A stretch of 34,551 nucleotides of DNA from an uncultured Subdoligranulum sp. (lineage in GTDB: Bacteria; Bacillota; Clostridia; Oscillospirales; Ruminococcaceae), in NCBI GenBank assembly GCA_904390925.1, contig CAJFMB010000015.1:1-34551 (forward strand), given 5' to 3'. The notes below the pieces were generated by a model. The model worked only from the letters and a program-made list of their open reading frames with translations. It made no database searches and was not told the origin of the DNA. The position numbers and the translations under genes are program-made. Of this stretch, positions 1-6,621 are shown piece by piece. Position 1 is the first letter of the stretch; each line of letters begins with the position of its first letter.

Positions 1-35
1 GAGGCGACCGCTCTATCCAACTGAGCTACGGGGGC
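1..35 (-). tRNA. tRNA-Arg(CCU), 5' part only, cut by window edge
   Basis: Read on the minus strand, the sequence starts at base 35 with a 7-base acceptor strand GCCCCCG, then TA, a D-arm (GCTC...GAGC) and the start of an anticodon arm ending CGCCTC. The window ends inside the anticodon loop. The loop start matches the complete CTCCTAA loops of the three related copies at 61-220 and 634-729, so the anticodon is probably CCU (Arg). Whether the 3' half is intact cannot be seen, so this could be the functional gene or another remnant. Confidence 0.6.
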
Positions 36-60
36 TTATACAGAAAATATTCAATTTTAC

Positions 61-128
61 AGGGCTCCAGGATTCGAACGATTCGATTTTTAGGAGGCGT
101 GTGCTCTATCCTGCTGAGCTACTGAGAC
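61..128 (-). pseudogene. Degenerate tRNA-Arg(CCU)-like element
   Basis: From base 128 leftwards the minus strand reads as a clean tRNA 5' half: acceptor GTCTCAG, D-arm GCTC/GAGC, anticodon 5' strand CACGC and loop CTCCTAA (anticodon CCU). Homology stops right after the loop. The expected GCGTG is replaced by AAATC, so the anticodon stem cannot pair. A T-loop-like GTTCGAATCC follows 4 bases too early with no pairing T-stem, and no CTGAGAC is present to close the acceptor. It lies about 25 bases from the element at 1-35 and about 21 from the one at 150-220, the spacing of a tRNA array. It is probably non-functional. Confidence 0.55.
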
Positions 129-149
129 ATTTGAATAAATATGAAATTG

Positions 150-220
150 TATTCCTAATTTAGACTCGAACTGTCTACCGCTTAGGAGGCTCGCGCTCTA
201 TCCAACTGAGCTACAGAGAC
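150..220 (-). pseudogene. Degenerate tRNA-Arg(CCU)-like element
   Basis: The minus strand from base 220 reads GTCTCTG (acceptor), D-arm GCTC/GAGC, CGAGC and loop CTCCTAA (anticodon CCU). Only the two base pairs next to the loop can form in the anticodon stem. As in the neighbour at 61-128, exactly 11 bases separate the loop from a TTCGA T-loop-like segment, against 14-15 in a normal tRNA. Here that segment sits in a shifted hairpin TAGAC/GTCTA. No 3' acceptor strand complementary to GTCTCTG is seen. It is probably a decayed or recombined tRNA copy. Confidence 0.5.
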
Positions 221-441
221 GTATATGATTTTTGGGCTTGCGGAGATAATTTTGCAAGCCGATGAATGGCAACGGGAAAAGCCAGGAAAGTCAATCCAGA
301 AGTGACCAAAAAGTACTGCCGGGGCTCTCCCAAGCCAAGTAATATGATACCAGAAAACATTGAAATATCAAGGTTTTCTGGTGCCAATAAAATGTGAAGC
401 GCGGCAAGCAATTCCCTCACTACTGCCGCGTGAGCGCCCAC
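211..441 (-). CDS. Doubtful small hydrophobic ORF
   Basis: This 76-codon open frame starts at GTG and has two hydrophobic stretches (FSGIILLGLG and YFLVTSGLTFLAFPVAIH). I do not recognise it. There is no clear ribosome-binding site. Its 3' end runs into the tRNA-like element at 150-220 and its start lies inside the hairpin at 436-494. It may be a remnant of mobile DNA or simply an open frame by chance. Confidence 0.18.
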   Translation of the reverse strand: MGAHAAVVRELLAALHILLAPENLDISMFSGIILLGLGEPRQYFLVTSGLTFLAFPVAIHRLAKLSPQAQKSYTSL

Positions 442-494
442 CCTTTGAGGGTGGGTGATCGCGCGAATTTTTAAGATGCGCGAAGAGGGTGGGC
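436..494. repeat. Three-way inverted repeat / nested hairpin
   Basis: CCCACCC (437-443) is followed by GGGTGGG at 449-455 and again at 487-493. The first arm can pair with either copy. With the distal copy the stem is 8 bp (GCCCACCC/GGGTGGGC) and encloses a second stem, TCGCGC (459-464) with GCGCGA (478-483). Pairing with the near copy gives a tight 7-bp hairpin with a 5-base loop. The two folds exclude each other. No recognised gene is attached to it. Confidence 0.6.
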
Positions 495-633
495 ACCGCG
501 AAACGAATCCTTAGTGTAGGATGTTATGCCTTCAAAATTATTAGAAAACAGGCCGTTTATCTAATATTTTATCCGGCAAAGTCTTGAAACTGTTACACGC
601 CCGCTGCGTTAGAAAAATGCGAAATTGCAGATA

Positions 634-729
634 GAACTCGAACCAGAGTTCAGATTCAAAAATGCCGTTTCGCCCCTGATAAGCAAATTCTTAGGAGGCG
701 CGTGCTCTATCCTGCTGAGCTACTGAGAC
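634..729 (-). pseudogene. tRNA-Arg(CCU)-like 5' half with displaced T-arm-like hairpin
   Basis: From base 729 the minus strand carries a 5' half differing from the copy at 90-128 by one base: GTCTCAG, D-arm GCTC/GAGC, CGCGC and loop CTCCTAA. It breaks off after the loop. A T-arm-like hairpin (GAACTC/GAGTTC around GGTTC, near 634-650) appears only about 45 bases later, and no acceptor 3' strand is found. The half is bracketed by a 10-bp direct repeat, described separately. Confidence 0.5.
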
Positions 730-738
730 TGATAAGCA
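676..738. repeat. 10-bp direct repeat flanking a tRNA half
   Basis: CTGATAAGCA occurs at 676-685 and again at 729-738. It brackets the tRNA-Arg-like 5' half and shares the final base of its acceptor strand. The arrangement resembles a target-site duplication or a recombination core, but one repeat pair of this length could arise by chance. Confidence 0.6.
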
Positions 739-850
739 TTCAATTTTGACCAGCGCTGTTTTCGCCAAAATGTCTGCTGCAATGTGATTTTGGGAAACAA
801 CAATTTCTTCCGATCAAGGCGAAAGGTTTCAAGCCGTTTTCCCATAAAAC

Positions 851-890
851 AATAGCCTTGCGGCAAAGCTTCTGCAACCGCAAGGCTATT
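851..890. terminator. Terminator downstream of queA
   Basis: A 13-bp perfect inverted repeat pairs AATAGCCTTGCGG (851-863) with its complement at 878-890 around a 14-base loop. On the minus strand it lies 40 bases past the queA stop and is followed by GTTTTAT. On the plus strand it is followed by ATACATTTTT. It probably acts as a rho-independent terminator for queA and may work in both directions. Confidence 0.75.
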
Positions 891-929
891 ATACATTTTT
901 CAGGACATAAAATCAAGTCATGGAGTCCA

Positions 930-1958
930 TTAGAGAATCAGCATCGCATCGCCGAAGCTGAAGAAGCGATACTTCTGCTCCACAGCCACTTTATAGGCTT
1001 CCATGGTTTTTTCATAGCCGTAGAAAGCGGAGATCAGCATGATCAGCGTGCTTTCCGGCAGATGGAAGTTTGTCACCAGGCCGTCAATGGCGTGCAGTTC
1101 CACGCCCGGATACAGGAAAATGCTGGTGTTGCCACTGCAGGGGCGGATTTCGCCATAAGTGGCCCAGACCGCTTCCAGCGTGCGGCAGCTGGTGGTGCCC
1201 ACCGCAATGACACGATGGCCATTGGCACGTGCTGCATTAATCGCCTCCGATGCGGCATGGTCAATGCAGTACCATTCGCTGTGCATTTCATGATCTTCGA
1301 TGTTTTCCTCATTCACTGGGCGGAAAGTGCCAAGACCCACATGCAGCGTGATTTCGGCGATGGTAACGCCTTTGGCACGAATACGGTCCAGCAGTTCCGG
1401 GGTAAAATGAAGTCCGGCGGTAGGTGCAGCCGCACTGCCCAACTCCTTGGCGTAGACCGTCTGATACTGACTCTGGTCTTCCAGCTGCTTGGTGATATAC
1501 GGAGGGAGCGGCATTTTACCGAATTCATCCAGCTTTTCATACAGCGTTTCGGTGTCATAAGTAAAGGTGACATGCTTGTTGCCGTCCGGCAGGGTTTCAT
1601 CCACCACAGCAGTCAGGCTGCCGTCGCCGAACGTCAGATGCGTGCCTGCCTGCATCCGTTTTCCGGGACGGGCAAGGCATTCCCAGGTGTCACCGTGAAC
1701 CTGGCGCAGAAGCAGCAACTCGCAAACTGCACCGGTGGGAACCTTGATGCCCATCAAACGGGCCGGCAAGACCTTGGAATTGTTGATGACCAGTACGTCC
1801 CCTGCCTCCAGATAATCCGGCAGATCATGAAAAATCCGGTGCTCAATGGAATCGTCACTGCGGCGCAGAACCATCAGGCGGGCCGAATCACGGGGATTGG
1901 CCGGCTCCTGTGCAATCAGTTCCTTCGGCAAATCATACCAGAAATCTTTTTTCAGCAT
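930..1958 (-). CDS. queA: S-adenosylmethionine:tRNA ribosyltransferase-isomerase
   Basis: The enzyme transfers and isomerises the ribosyl part of AdoMet onto preQ1-tRNA, making epoxyqueuosine at the wobble position of GUN-anticodon tRNAs in the cytoplasm. The 342-residue product has the usual QueA length and start (MLKKDFWYDLPKELIAQEP). Family blocks include DVLVINNSKVLPARL, SAAAPTAGLHFTPELL, HVGLGTFRPV and VTNFHLPESTLIML. The ATG at 1958 has AGAGGA about 8 bases upstream. It is transcribed alone, divergent from the lysine operon, with start codons only ~450 bases apart and the riboswitch promoter right behind it. No tgt gene is in the window. Confidence 0.97.
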   Translation of the reverse strand: MLKKDFWYDLPKELIAQEPANPRDSARLMVLRRSDDSIEHRIFHDLPDYLEAGDVLVINNSKVLPARLMGIKVPTGAVCELLLLRQVHGDTWECLARPGKRMQAGTHLTFGDGSLTAVVDETLPDGNKHVTFTYDTETLYEKLDEFGKMPLPPYITKQLEDQSQYQTVYAKELGSAAAPTAGLHFTPELLDRIRAKGVTIAEITLHVGLGTFRPVNEENIEDHEMHSEWYCIDHAASEAINAARANGHRVIAVGTTSCRTLEAVWATYGEIRPCSGNTSIFLYPGVELHAIDGLVTNFHLPESTLIMLISAFYGYEKTMEAYKVAVEQKYRFFSFGDAMLIL

Positions 1959-1979
1959 CGGTTTCTTCCTCTTTTCTCG

Positions 1980-2008
1980 TTGACAATCGCCTTGTGCAAT
2001 GCTATGAT
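1980..2008 (+). promoter_or_regulatory. Promoter of the lysine riboswitch operon
   Basis: A consensus TTGACA (1980-1985) is followed after exactly 17 bases by TATGAT (2003-2008). Transcription should start near 2015, just before the riboswitch core. Confidence 0.85.
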
Positions 2009-2011
2009 GTA

Positions 2012-2177
2012 CCCAAGCACAGAGGCGCGGTTTTCATGAGTATCCGTTGGGATGATACGTCTGCCAGGGCGGTAGCCTGCGGAGAAAGGGCAAACCGCCG
2101 AAGGCGATGCACGGCACGCATCGTACCTGGGTCCGCAGTCGAACAGGCGCGGAACTGTCATGTGGGCAAACCACATG
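2012..2177 (+). promoter_or_regulatory. Lysine riboswitch (L-box)
   Basis: The leader carries the conserved lysine-aptamer segments in order: AGAGGCGCGG at 2021, GAGTAT at 2039, GGAGAAAGGGC at 2081, ACCGCCGAAGG around 2094-2104, and an AACTGTC block near 2153 closing onto an ACCCA/TGTGGG P1 pairing. A hairpin CATGTGG/CCACATG (2159-2177) overlaps the 3' side of P1 and can compete with it. A terminator follows, so lysine should stabilise the aptamer and stop transcription ahead of asd. Lysine riboswitches commonly control aspartate-family genes, which fits the operon behind it. The class is assigned from conserved blocks, not from a covariance search. Confidence 0.9.
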
Positions 2178-2192
2178 TTGCGCTGTGCAATA

Positions 2193-2214
2193 TGCAATAT
2201 AGAATTATATTGCA
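2193..2214 (+). repeat. Perfect 9-bp hairpin in the riboswitch expression platform
   Basis: TGCAATATA (2193-2201) and TATATTGCA (2206-2214) form a perfect stem with a GAAT loop, between the aptamer and the terminator. It could belong to an antitermination fold or act as a spacer. Confidence 0.6.
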
Positions 2215-2219
2215 TTCTG

Positions 2220-2247
2220 TGCCGGTTTTCAAGCCGGTTTTTTTGTT
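2220..2247 (+). terminator. Riboswitch-controlled intrinsic terminator
   Basis: GCCGGTT (from 2221) pairs with AGCCGGT around a four-base loop and runs straight into seven T residues. It lies downstream of the lysine aptamer and ~160 bases ahead of asd, so it is the likely switch point. Confidence 0.8.
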
Positions 2248-2342
2248 GTCGGGAGAAAAATTTCGGACCCGCAGCAAAACAAACCACCAGGCAAATTGCA
2301 GCAAAGACAGTCACAAGCGGATTTGCTGCTGCATACAAAAGA

Positions 2343-2362
2343 GGTATACAGGGGTGTATACC
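2343..2362 (+). repeat. Inverted repeat in the asd leader, downstream of the terminator
   Basis: GGTATAC (2343-2349) and GTATACC (2356-2362) form a perfect 7-bp palindrome with a 6-base spacer, 42 bases before the asd start. It could be a protein operator or an RNA hairpin in read-through transcripts. Confidence 0.5.
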
Positions 2363-2404
2363 GGTTGGCCGGTCTGTCGCCGGCGCAGAAAGGACGGTAT
2401 TGTT

Positions 2405-3481
2405 ATGAAAAAATTCAAGGTAGGCGTCGTTGGCGCCACTGGCATGGTTGGGCAGCGTTTTATCACTCTGCTGGTCAATCACCCTTGGTTTGAGCTGACC
2501 ACTCTGGCCGCATCGGCCCGCTCCGCCGGCAAGCGTTACGAGGACGCCGTGGGTGGCCGCTGGCTGATGCAGACCCCCATGCCGGAGCAGGTCAAGGACA
2601 TGATCGTCCTGGATGCCAGCCATGTGGAGGAAGTCGCCTCCCAGGTGGATTTCGTCTTCTGCGCAGTCAATATGAAGAAGGATGAGATCAAGGCACTGGA
2701 AGAAGCCTATGCCAAGGCAGAGTGTCCGGTCGTGTCCAACAACAGCGCCCACCGCTTCACCCCCGACGTGCCGATGGTGGTGCCTGAGATCAACGCCGAG
2801 CACATTGGGATCATCCCTGCGCAGCGCCGCCGTCTGGGCACCAAGCGCGGCTTCATCGCCGTCAAGTCCAACTGCAGCCTGCAGAGCTATGTCCCGGCCC
2901 TGCATCCCCTGCGCAAGTATGGCATCACCAAGTGCCTGGTCTGCACCTACCAGGCCATTTCCGGCGCCGGCAAGACCTTCGAGACCTTCCCCGACATTCT
3001 GGACAATGTGATCCCCTACATCGGTGGTGAAGAGGAAAAGAGCGAACAGGAGCCGCTGAAGCTGTGGGGCCATATCGAGGGTGACAAGATTGTTCCCGCC
3101 ACCACGCCCAGCTTTACTGCTCAGTGCCTGCGTGTGCCGGTTTCCGACGGTCACATGGGTGCCGTGTTTGTCAGTTTTGAACACACCCCCACCAAGGAGG
3201 AAATCCTGAAAGACTGGGCCGAGTTCCATGGTCCTGCTCAGGATCTGGAGCTTCCCAGCGCTCCCAAGCAGTTCCTGCACTATTTCACCGAGGACGACCG
3301 TCCCCAGCCCAAGCTGGACCGCATGCTGGAAAACGGCATGGCCGTGAGCATTGGCCGTCTGCGTCCGGACACCCAGTACGACTACAAGTTTGTCTGCCTG
3401 TCCCACAACACCCTGCGCGGCGCCGCCGGCGGTGCGGTTCTGCTGGCCGAGCTGCTGGCCAAGAAAGGCTATCTGGATTGA
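2405..3481 (+). CDS. asd: Aspartate-semialdehyde dehydrogenase
   Basis: The enzyme reduces aspartyl-4-phosphate to aspartate semialdehyde with NADPH, the branch point to lysine/diaminopimelate, threonine and methionine. The 358-residue product starts MKKFKVGVVGATGMVGQRF with the nucleotide-binding glycine motif. The catalytic cysteine lies in KSNCSLQ and a C-terminal block reads NTLRGAAGG. Its length and sequence resemble the archaeal/eukaryotic-type Asd subfamily, which many Clostridia use. The track frame runs far upstream through the riboswitch, but the ATG at 2405 has AGAAAGGA about a dozen bases before it and matches the family N-terminus. It is the first gene after the lysine riboswitch and is followed by dapA. 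Confidence 0.95.
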   Translation: MKKFKVGVVGATGMVGQRFITLLVNHPWFELTTLAASARSAGKRYEDAVGGRWLMQTPMPEQVKDMIVLDASHVEEVASQVDFVFCAVNMKKDEIKALEEAYAKAECPVVSNNSAHRFTPDVPMVVPEINAEHIGIIPAQRRRLGTKRGFIAVKSNCSLQSYVPALHPLRKYGITKCLVCTYQAISGAGKTFETFPDILDNVIPYIGGEEEKSEQEPLKLWGHIEGDKIVPATTPSFTAQCLRVPVSDGHMGAVFVSFEHTPTKEEILKDWAEFHGPAQDLELPSAPKQFLHYFTEDDRPQPKLDRMLENGMAVSIGRLRPDTQYDYKFVCLSHNTLRGAAGGAVLLAELLAKKGYLD

Positions 3482-3590
3482 TTTACCGCCAGAAGTCTCC
3501 CCTGTTTGCAGGTTCCATACATTGATTCTAGAGTGATCCGTATTCTGTTCCAGTAAATTCTGGTGAATATCTGAAGGAGGCATGCCTGCC

Positions 3591-4478
3591 ATGAAGAAAC
3601 CCGTTTTTACCGGTGCAGGCGTTGCGATCATCACCCCCATGCTGCCGGACGGTTCCGTCAATTATGAGGAACTGGGCCGCATTCTGGATGACCAGATCGC
3701 ACACCACACCGACGCCATTATCATCTGCGGCACCACCGGTGAGTCTGCAACACTGTCCCACGAAGAGCACACCGAGTGCATCCGCTATACCGTAAAGCGT
3801 GTGGCGGGCCGCGTTCCGGTCATTGCCGGCACCGGTTCCAACGATACTTCCTACGCCATCAAGCTCTCCCAGCAGGCAGAAGCTGACGGCGCCGATGCTC
3901 TGCTGCTGGTCACCCCCTACTACAACAAGTCTACTCAGCGGGGATTGATCGCCCATTACACTGCCATTGCCAATTCGGTGCATCTGCCCTGCATCGTTTA
4001 CAACGTGCCTTCCCGCACCGGCGTGAATGTGAAGCCGGAAACTTTGGCACAGCTGTGCAAGATTCCCAACATCAACGGTGTCAAGGAAGCCAGCAGTGAT
4101 ATCGTACAGATTGCCGAGATCAAGGAACTGTGCGGCGATGAGCTGAATATCTATTCCGGCAATGACAACCAGATTGTTCCCATTCTGGCTGTGGGCGGCG
4201 TGGGCGTCATCAGTGTGTTGTCCAACGTTGCTCCCCAGATGACCCACGACATCTGCCAGCTGTGGTTTGACGGCAAGACGGAAGAAAGCCTGAAATTGCA
4301 GCTGCAGGCAATGGGTCTGGTCCGCGCCCTGTTCAAGGAGTGCAATCCCATTCCGGTCAAGTGGGCAATGAACCGTCTGGGCTGGAATGTGGGCAGTGTT
4401 CGCCTGCCTTTGGTGGATGCCAGCCCCGAGGTACAGCAGATGCTGGAGACCGAACTGAAGAAAAACGGCTTGCTGTAA
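3591..4478 (+). CDS. dapA: 4-hydroxy-tetrahydrodipicolinate synthase
   Basis: The enzyme condenses pyruvate with aspartate semialdehyde, the first committed step to diaminopimelate and lysine. The 295-residue product has the class I aldolase (TIM barrel) signatures: CGTTGES near residue 47, YYNKSTQRGL, the active-site tyrosine in YNVPSRTGVN and the Schiff-base lysine in GVKEASS. Two in-frame ATGs exist. The one at 3582 is a single base from AAGGAGG (3574-3580) and so is unusable, while the ATG at 3591 is 10 bases away and gives the normal MKKPVFTGAGVAIITP start. It lies 109 bases after asd in the same operon. Confidence 0.96.
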   Translation: MKKPVFTGAGVAIITPMLPDGSVNYEELGRILDDQIAHHTDAIIICGTTGESATLSHEEHTECIRYTVKRVAGRVPVIAGTGSNDTSYAIKLSQQAEADGADALLLVTPYYNKSTQRGLIAHYTAIANSVHLPCIVYNVPSRTGVNVKPETLAQLCKIPNINGVKEASSDIVQIAEIKELCGDELNIYSGNDNQIVPILAVGGVGVISVLSNVAPQMTHDICQLWFDGKTEESLKLQLQAMGLVRALFKECNPIPVKWAMNRLGWNVGSVRLPLVDASPEVQQMLETELKKNGLL

Positions 4479-4493
4479 TAATGATGCAAGGCA

Positions 4494-4537
4494 ACAGGCC
4501 CGCAGCGTTCCGCATCCTGCGGGTGCCGCGGACCTGT
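4494..4537 (+). terminator. Weak hairpin between dapA and dapB
   Basis: ACAGG (4494-4498) pairs with CCTGT (4533-4537), enclosing CCGCAG/CTGCGG, and is followed by TTTTGTATT. It could be a partial terminator or an mRNA stability element that lowers dapB relative to dapA. A second small hairpin, CCGGAA/TTCCGG, lies at 4554-4570. Confidence 0.4.
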
Positions 4538-4600
4538 TTTGTATTATGACCGGCCGGAAAGGAATTCCGGCTGCGATGTAAACCAGAAAGGATTTTGACC

Positions 4601-5368
4601 ATGACCGATATCATACTTCAGGGCATCTGCGGCCGGATGGGCCATGCCCTGATGGAAAAGATTGCCCAGCGTGACGACTGCCGTGTGGTGGCCGGTGTGG
4701 ACCAGCGTGCCGGCGATGTGGGCGGTATCCCCGTCTACGCCAGTCTGGAGGAGCTTCCCGTGAAGGGGGTCCTGATTGACTTTTCCTCCCCTGCCGGTTC
4801 GGTGAATGCCGCCAGATACTGTGCCGCCCACGGAATGCCCTGCGTCATCTGCTCCACCGGCCTGACCAGTGAGGATGAGGCCGTTCTGGAAGAAGCCTCT
4901 GCCAAGGTTCCGGTTTTCCGCAGCGCCAACATGTCGGTGGGCATCAATGTTTTGATCGAGCTGGCCCGCCGTGCCACCCGTCTGTTTGACGGAGAATTTG
5001 ACATTGAGATTGTGGAGAAGCATCACCACAACAAGCTGGACGCCCCCAGCGGCACCGCACTGATGATCGCGGATGCCATCAATGCCGAGGCTGACGGCGC
5101 ATACGAATATGTATATGACCGTCATGCCGTGCGGCAAAAGCGCGGCAAGCAGGAACTGGGCATCAGCTCGGTGCGCGGCGGCGGTATCGTCGGGGAACAT
5201 GAGGTTCTGTTCTGCGGACCGGAAGAGGTGGTCACCCTCTCCCACTCTGCACAGAGCCGCGGTGTTTTTGCGGATGGTGCCGTGCAGGCAGCTTTGTTTG
5301 TCAGCACTGCACAGCCCGGTTTCTACACCATGACGGATATGCTGCGAGGAAAAATGCAATGTCTTTGA
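4601..5368 (+). CDS. dapB: 4-hydroxy-tetrahydrodipicolinate reductase
   Basis: The enzyme reduces the DapA product to tetrahydrodipicolinate with NAD(P)H. The 255-residue product has the Rossmann motif GICGRMGHAL at the N-terminus, the STGLT block, and the catalytic and substrate-binding segment EKHHHNKLDAPSGTAL near residue 145. The ORF track starts at an upstream TTG (4595). The ATG at 4601 is preferred because AGAAAGGA ends 8 bases before it and the product then begins MTDIILQGICGRMG. Its last codons overlap the start of the CapA-like gene by 10 bases, implying translational coupling. Confidence 0.95.
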   Translation: MTDIILQGICGRMGHALMEKIAQRDDCRVVAGVDQRAGDVGGIPVYASLEELPVKGVLIDFSSPAGSVNAARYCAAHGMPCVICSTGLTSEDEAVLEEASAKVPVFRSANMSVGINVLIELARRATRLFDGEFDIEIVEKHHHNKLDAPSGTALMIADAINAEADGAYEYVYDRHAVRQKRGKQELGISSVRGGGIVGEHEVLFCGPEEVVTLSHSAQSRGVFADGAVQAALFVSTAQPGFYTMTDMLRGKMQCL

Positions 5369-6588
5369 AAAAGGGAGGGCCGGCTTTTCTGGTCATAGCA
5401 GCCGGTGTTGTTCTTGCACTTGCTGTGGCAAGCGGTAATATTACTCTGCCGTCCAGTGCACCGGTTTCGGTGGCCACCGCCAGCCCTGCCGCCTCACCGG
5501 AGCCGGTTCCGACTCCAACCGCTGCCCCCGCAGCCACACCTGCCCCCACCCCGACGGTACAGACGGTACGGTTTTCCGCCAGCGGTGATAATCTGATTCA
5601 TGAGGGGTTATACAATCAGGCGCATGCCCGTGCAGAAAATGGCGGGTATGATTTTACCGCTGCCTATGCGGATCTGAAAGAGTTTTATGGCGGATTTGAC
5701 CTGAACTGGATCAACCAGGAAACGCTGGTCAATGACGCATATCCGCCGTCCGCTTACCCGATGTTTTCCACACCCGCCGAGATGGCCGAAAACCTGTATC
5801 AGGTCGGCTTCCGGGCGTTCAGCCTGTCCAACAATCACAGTTATGACAAGGGTGCGGATGGGATCTCCTCCTCCCTGGCATGCTGGGATGCCCTGCCGGA
5901 GGATGCGGTGGCAACAGGCTTTTATAATCTTTCCACCTATGACAATTATGCCTATCTGACGGTCAACGGCATTACCTTCGGGTTCCTCTCCTACACGCAG
6001 TTCACCAACGGAATTCCGACCCCTTCCGGCAGTGAATACGGTGTCATTTATCTGAACCAGACAGATGTCATTGAAAAGCAGATCTCGGATATGCGGCCCA
6101 ACTGTGATGTTTTGGTGGTCAGCTGTCACTGGGGTGTGGAGGACAGCCACGATGTCACGGAACAGCAGCGAAACACGGCGCAATGGCTGGCCGATCAGGG
6201 CGTTGACCTGATTATCGGAACCCATCCCCATGTGACCCAGACGGCGCAATGGCTGACCGCTGCTGACGGGACCGACGCCTTTGTGGTCTATTCCCTGGGA
6301 AATCTGATCAGCGCACAGTCCAAGCCGGACAACATGATCGGATTGATTCTGGACATCACGTTCCAGAAAACCACCGCACCGGACGGGACCACAAATATCC
6401 AGATCCTGGACCCGAGTCTGCATCCCACCGTCACCCAATACGAAAACGGATACAGAAACATCCGCGTGATGCTGTTCCAGGATTATACCGACGCCTTAGG
6501 TGCGGCCCACGGGGTGTTTACCCTGAGCCGCTCGTATATTCAGGATGTCCTGAACCAAACTGTGGACACAAGTTTTTTGGCAGCCTGA
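5359..6588 (+). CDS. CapA-family (poly-gamma-glutamate synthesis-like) exported protein
   Basis: This 409-residue protein has a short basic N-terminus, one hydrophobic segment (PAFLVIAAGVVLALAVA) that should be a signal anchor or signal peptide, and a Pro/Ala/Thr-rich linker to about residue 70. A CapA/PGA_cap domain of the calcineurin-like fold follows. Its characteristic motifs are visible: FSASGDNLIHEG, SLSNNHSYDKG, VVSCHWGVED, IIGTHPHVTQ and VVYSLGNLIS. CapA relatives act in poly-gamma-glutamate capsule export or are poorly characterised surface metallophosphatase-like proteins. No capB/capC genes are here, so a capsule role is not supported. It overlaps dapB by 10 bases with GAGGAAA upstream and is therefore part of the lysine operon. 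Confidence 0.85.
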   Translation: MSLKKGGPAFLVIAAGVVLALAVASGNITLPSSAPVSVATASPAASPEPVPTPTAAPAATPAPTPTVQTVRFSASGDNLIHEGLYNQAHARAENGGYDFTAAYADLKEFYGGFDLNWINQETLVNDAYPPSAYPMFSTPAEMAENLYQVGFRAFSLSNNHSYDKGADGISSSLACWDALPEDAVATGFYNLSTYDNYAYLTVNGITFGFLSYTQFTNGIPTPSGSEYGVIYLNQTDVIEKQISDMRPNCDVLVVSCHWGVEDSHDVTEQQRNTAQWLADQGVDLIIGTHPHVTQTAQWLTAADGTDAFVVYSLGNLISAQSKPDNMIGLILDITFQKTTAPDGTTNIQILDPSLHPTVTQYENGYRNIRVMLFQDYTDALGAAHGVFTLSRSYIQDVLNQTVDTSFLAA

Positions 6589-6621
6589 TTTTTTCCATAC
6601 TGAAATCAAAGGAGGATTCTC

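Larger units (their letters stand above)
221..850. other. Gene-poor, AT-richer stretch between tRNA-like elements and queA
   Basis: No convincing gene is seen here. The stretch contains the doubtful ORF at 211-441, the hairpin at 436-494 and a fourth tRNA-Arg-like half at 634-729. Base composition is visibly more AT-rich than the coding part of the window, as expected for the worn edge of an old insertion. No integrase, transposase or terminal repeats are visible inside the window. Confidence 0.5.

Noticed and set aside
858-2039. 393-codon plus-strand ORF opposite queA
   Set aside because: It is the antisense shadow of queA, with no family sequence and no ribosome site.
3582-3590. Upstream ATG of dapA (MPAMKKP...)
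   Set aside because: It lies one base from the AAGGAGG and cannot be used efficiently; the ATG at 3591 has correct spacing.
1952-3661. 569-codon minus-strand ORF across asd and the riboswitch
   Set aside because: It is antisense to asd, which has clear motifs and its own ribosome site; the ORF is open because of GC-rich codon bias.
5359-6588. Capsule (poly-gamma-glutamate) locus
   Set aside because: Only a CapA-like protein is present; no capB/capC ligase genes are nearby and CapA relatives are widespread outside capsules.
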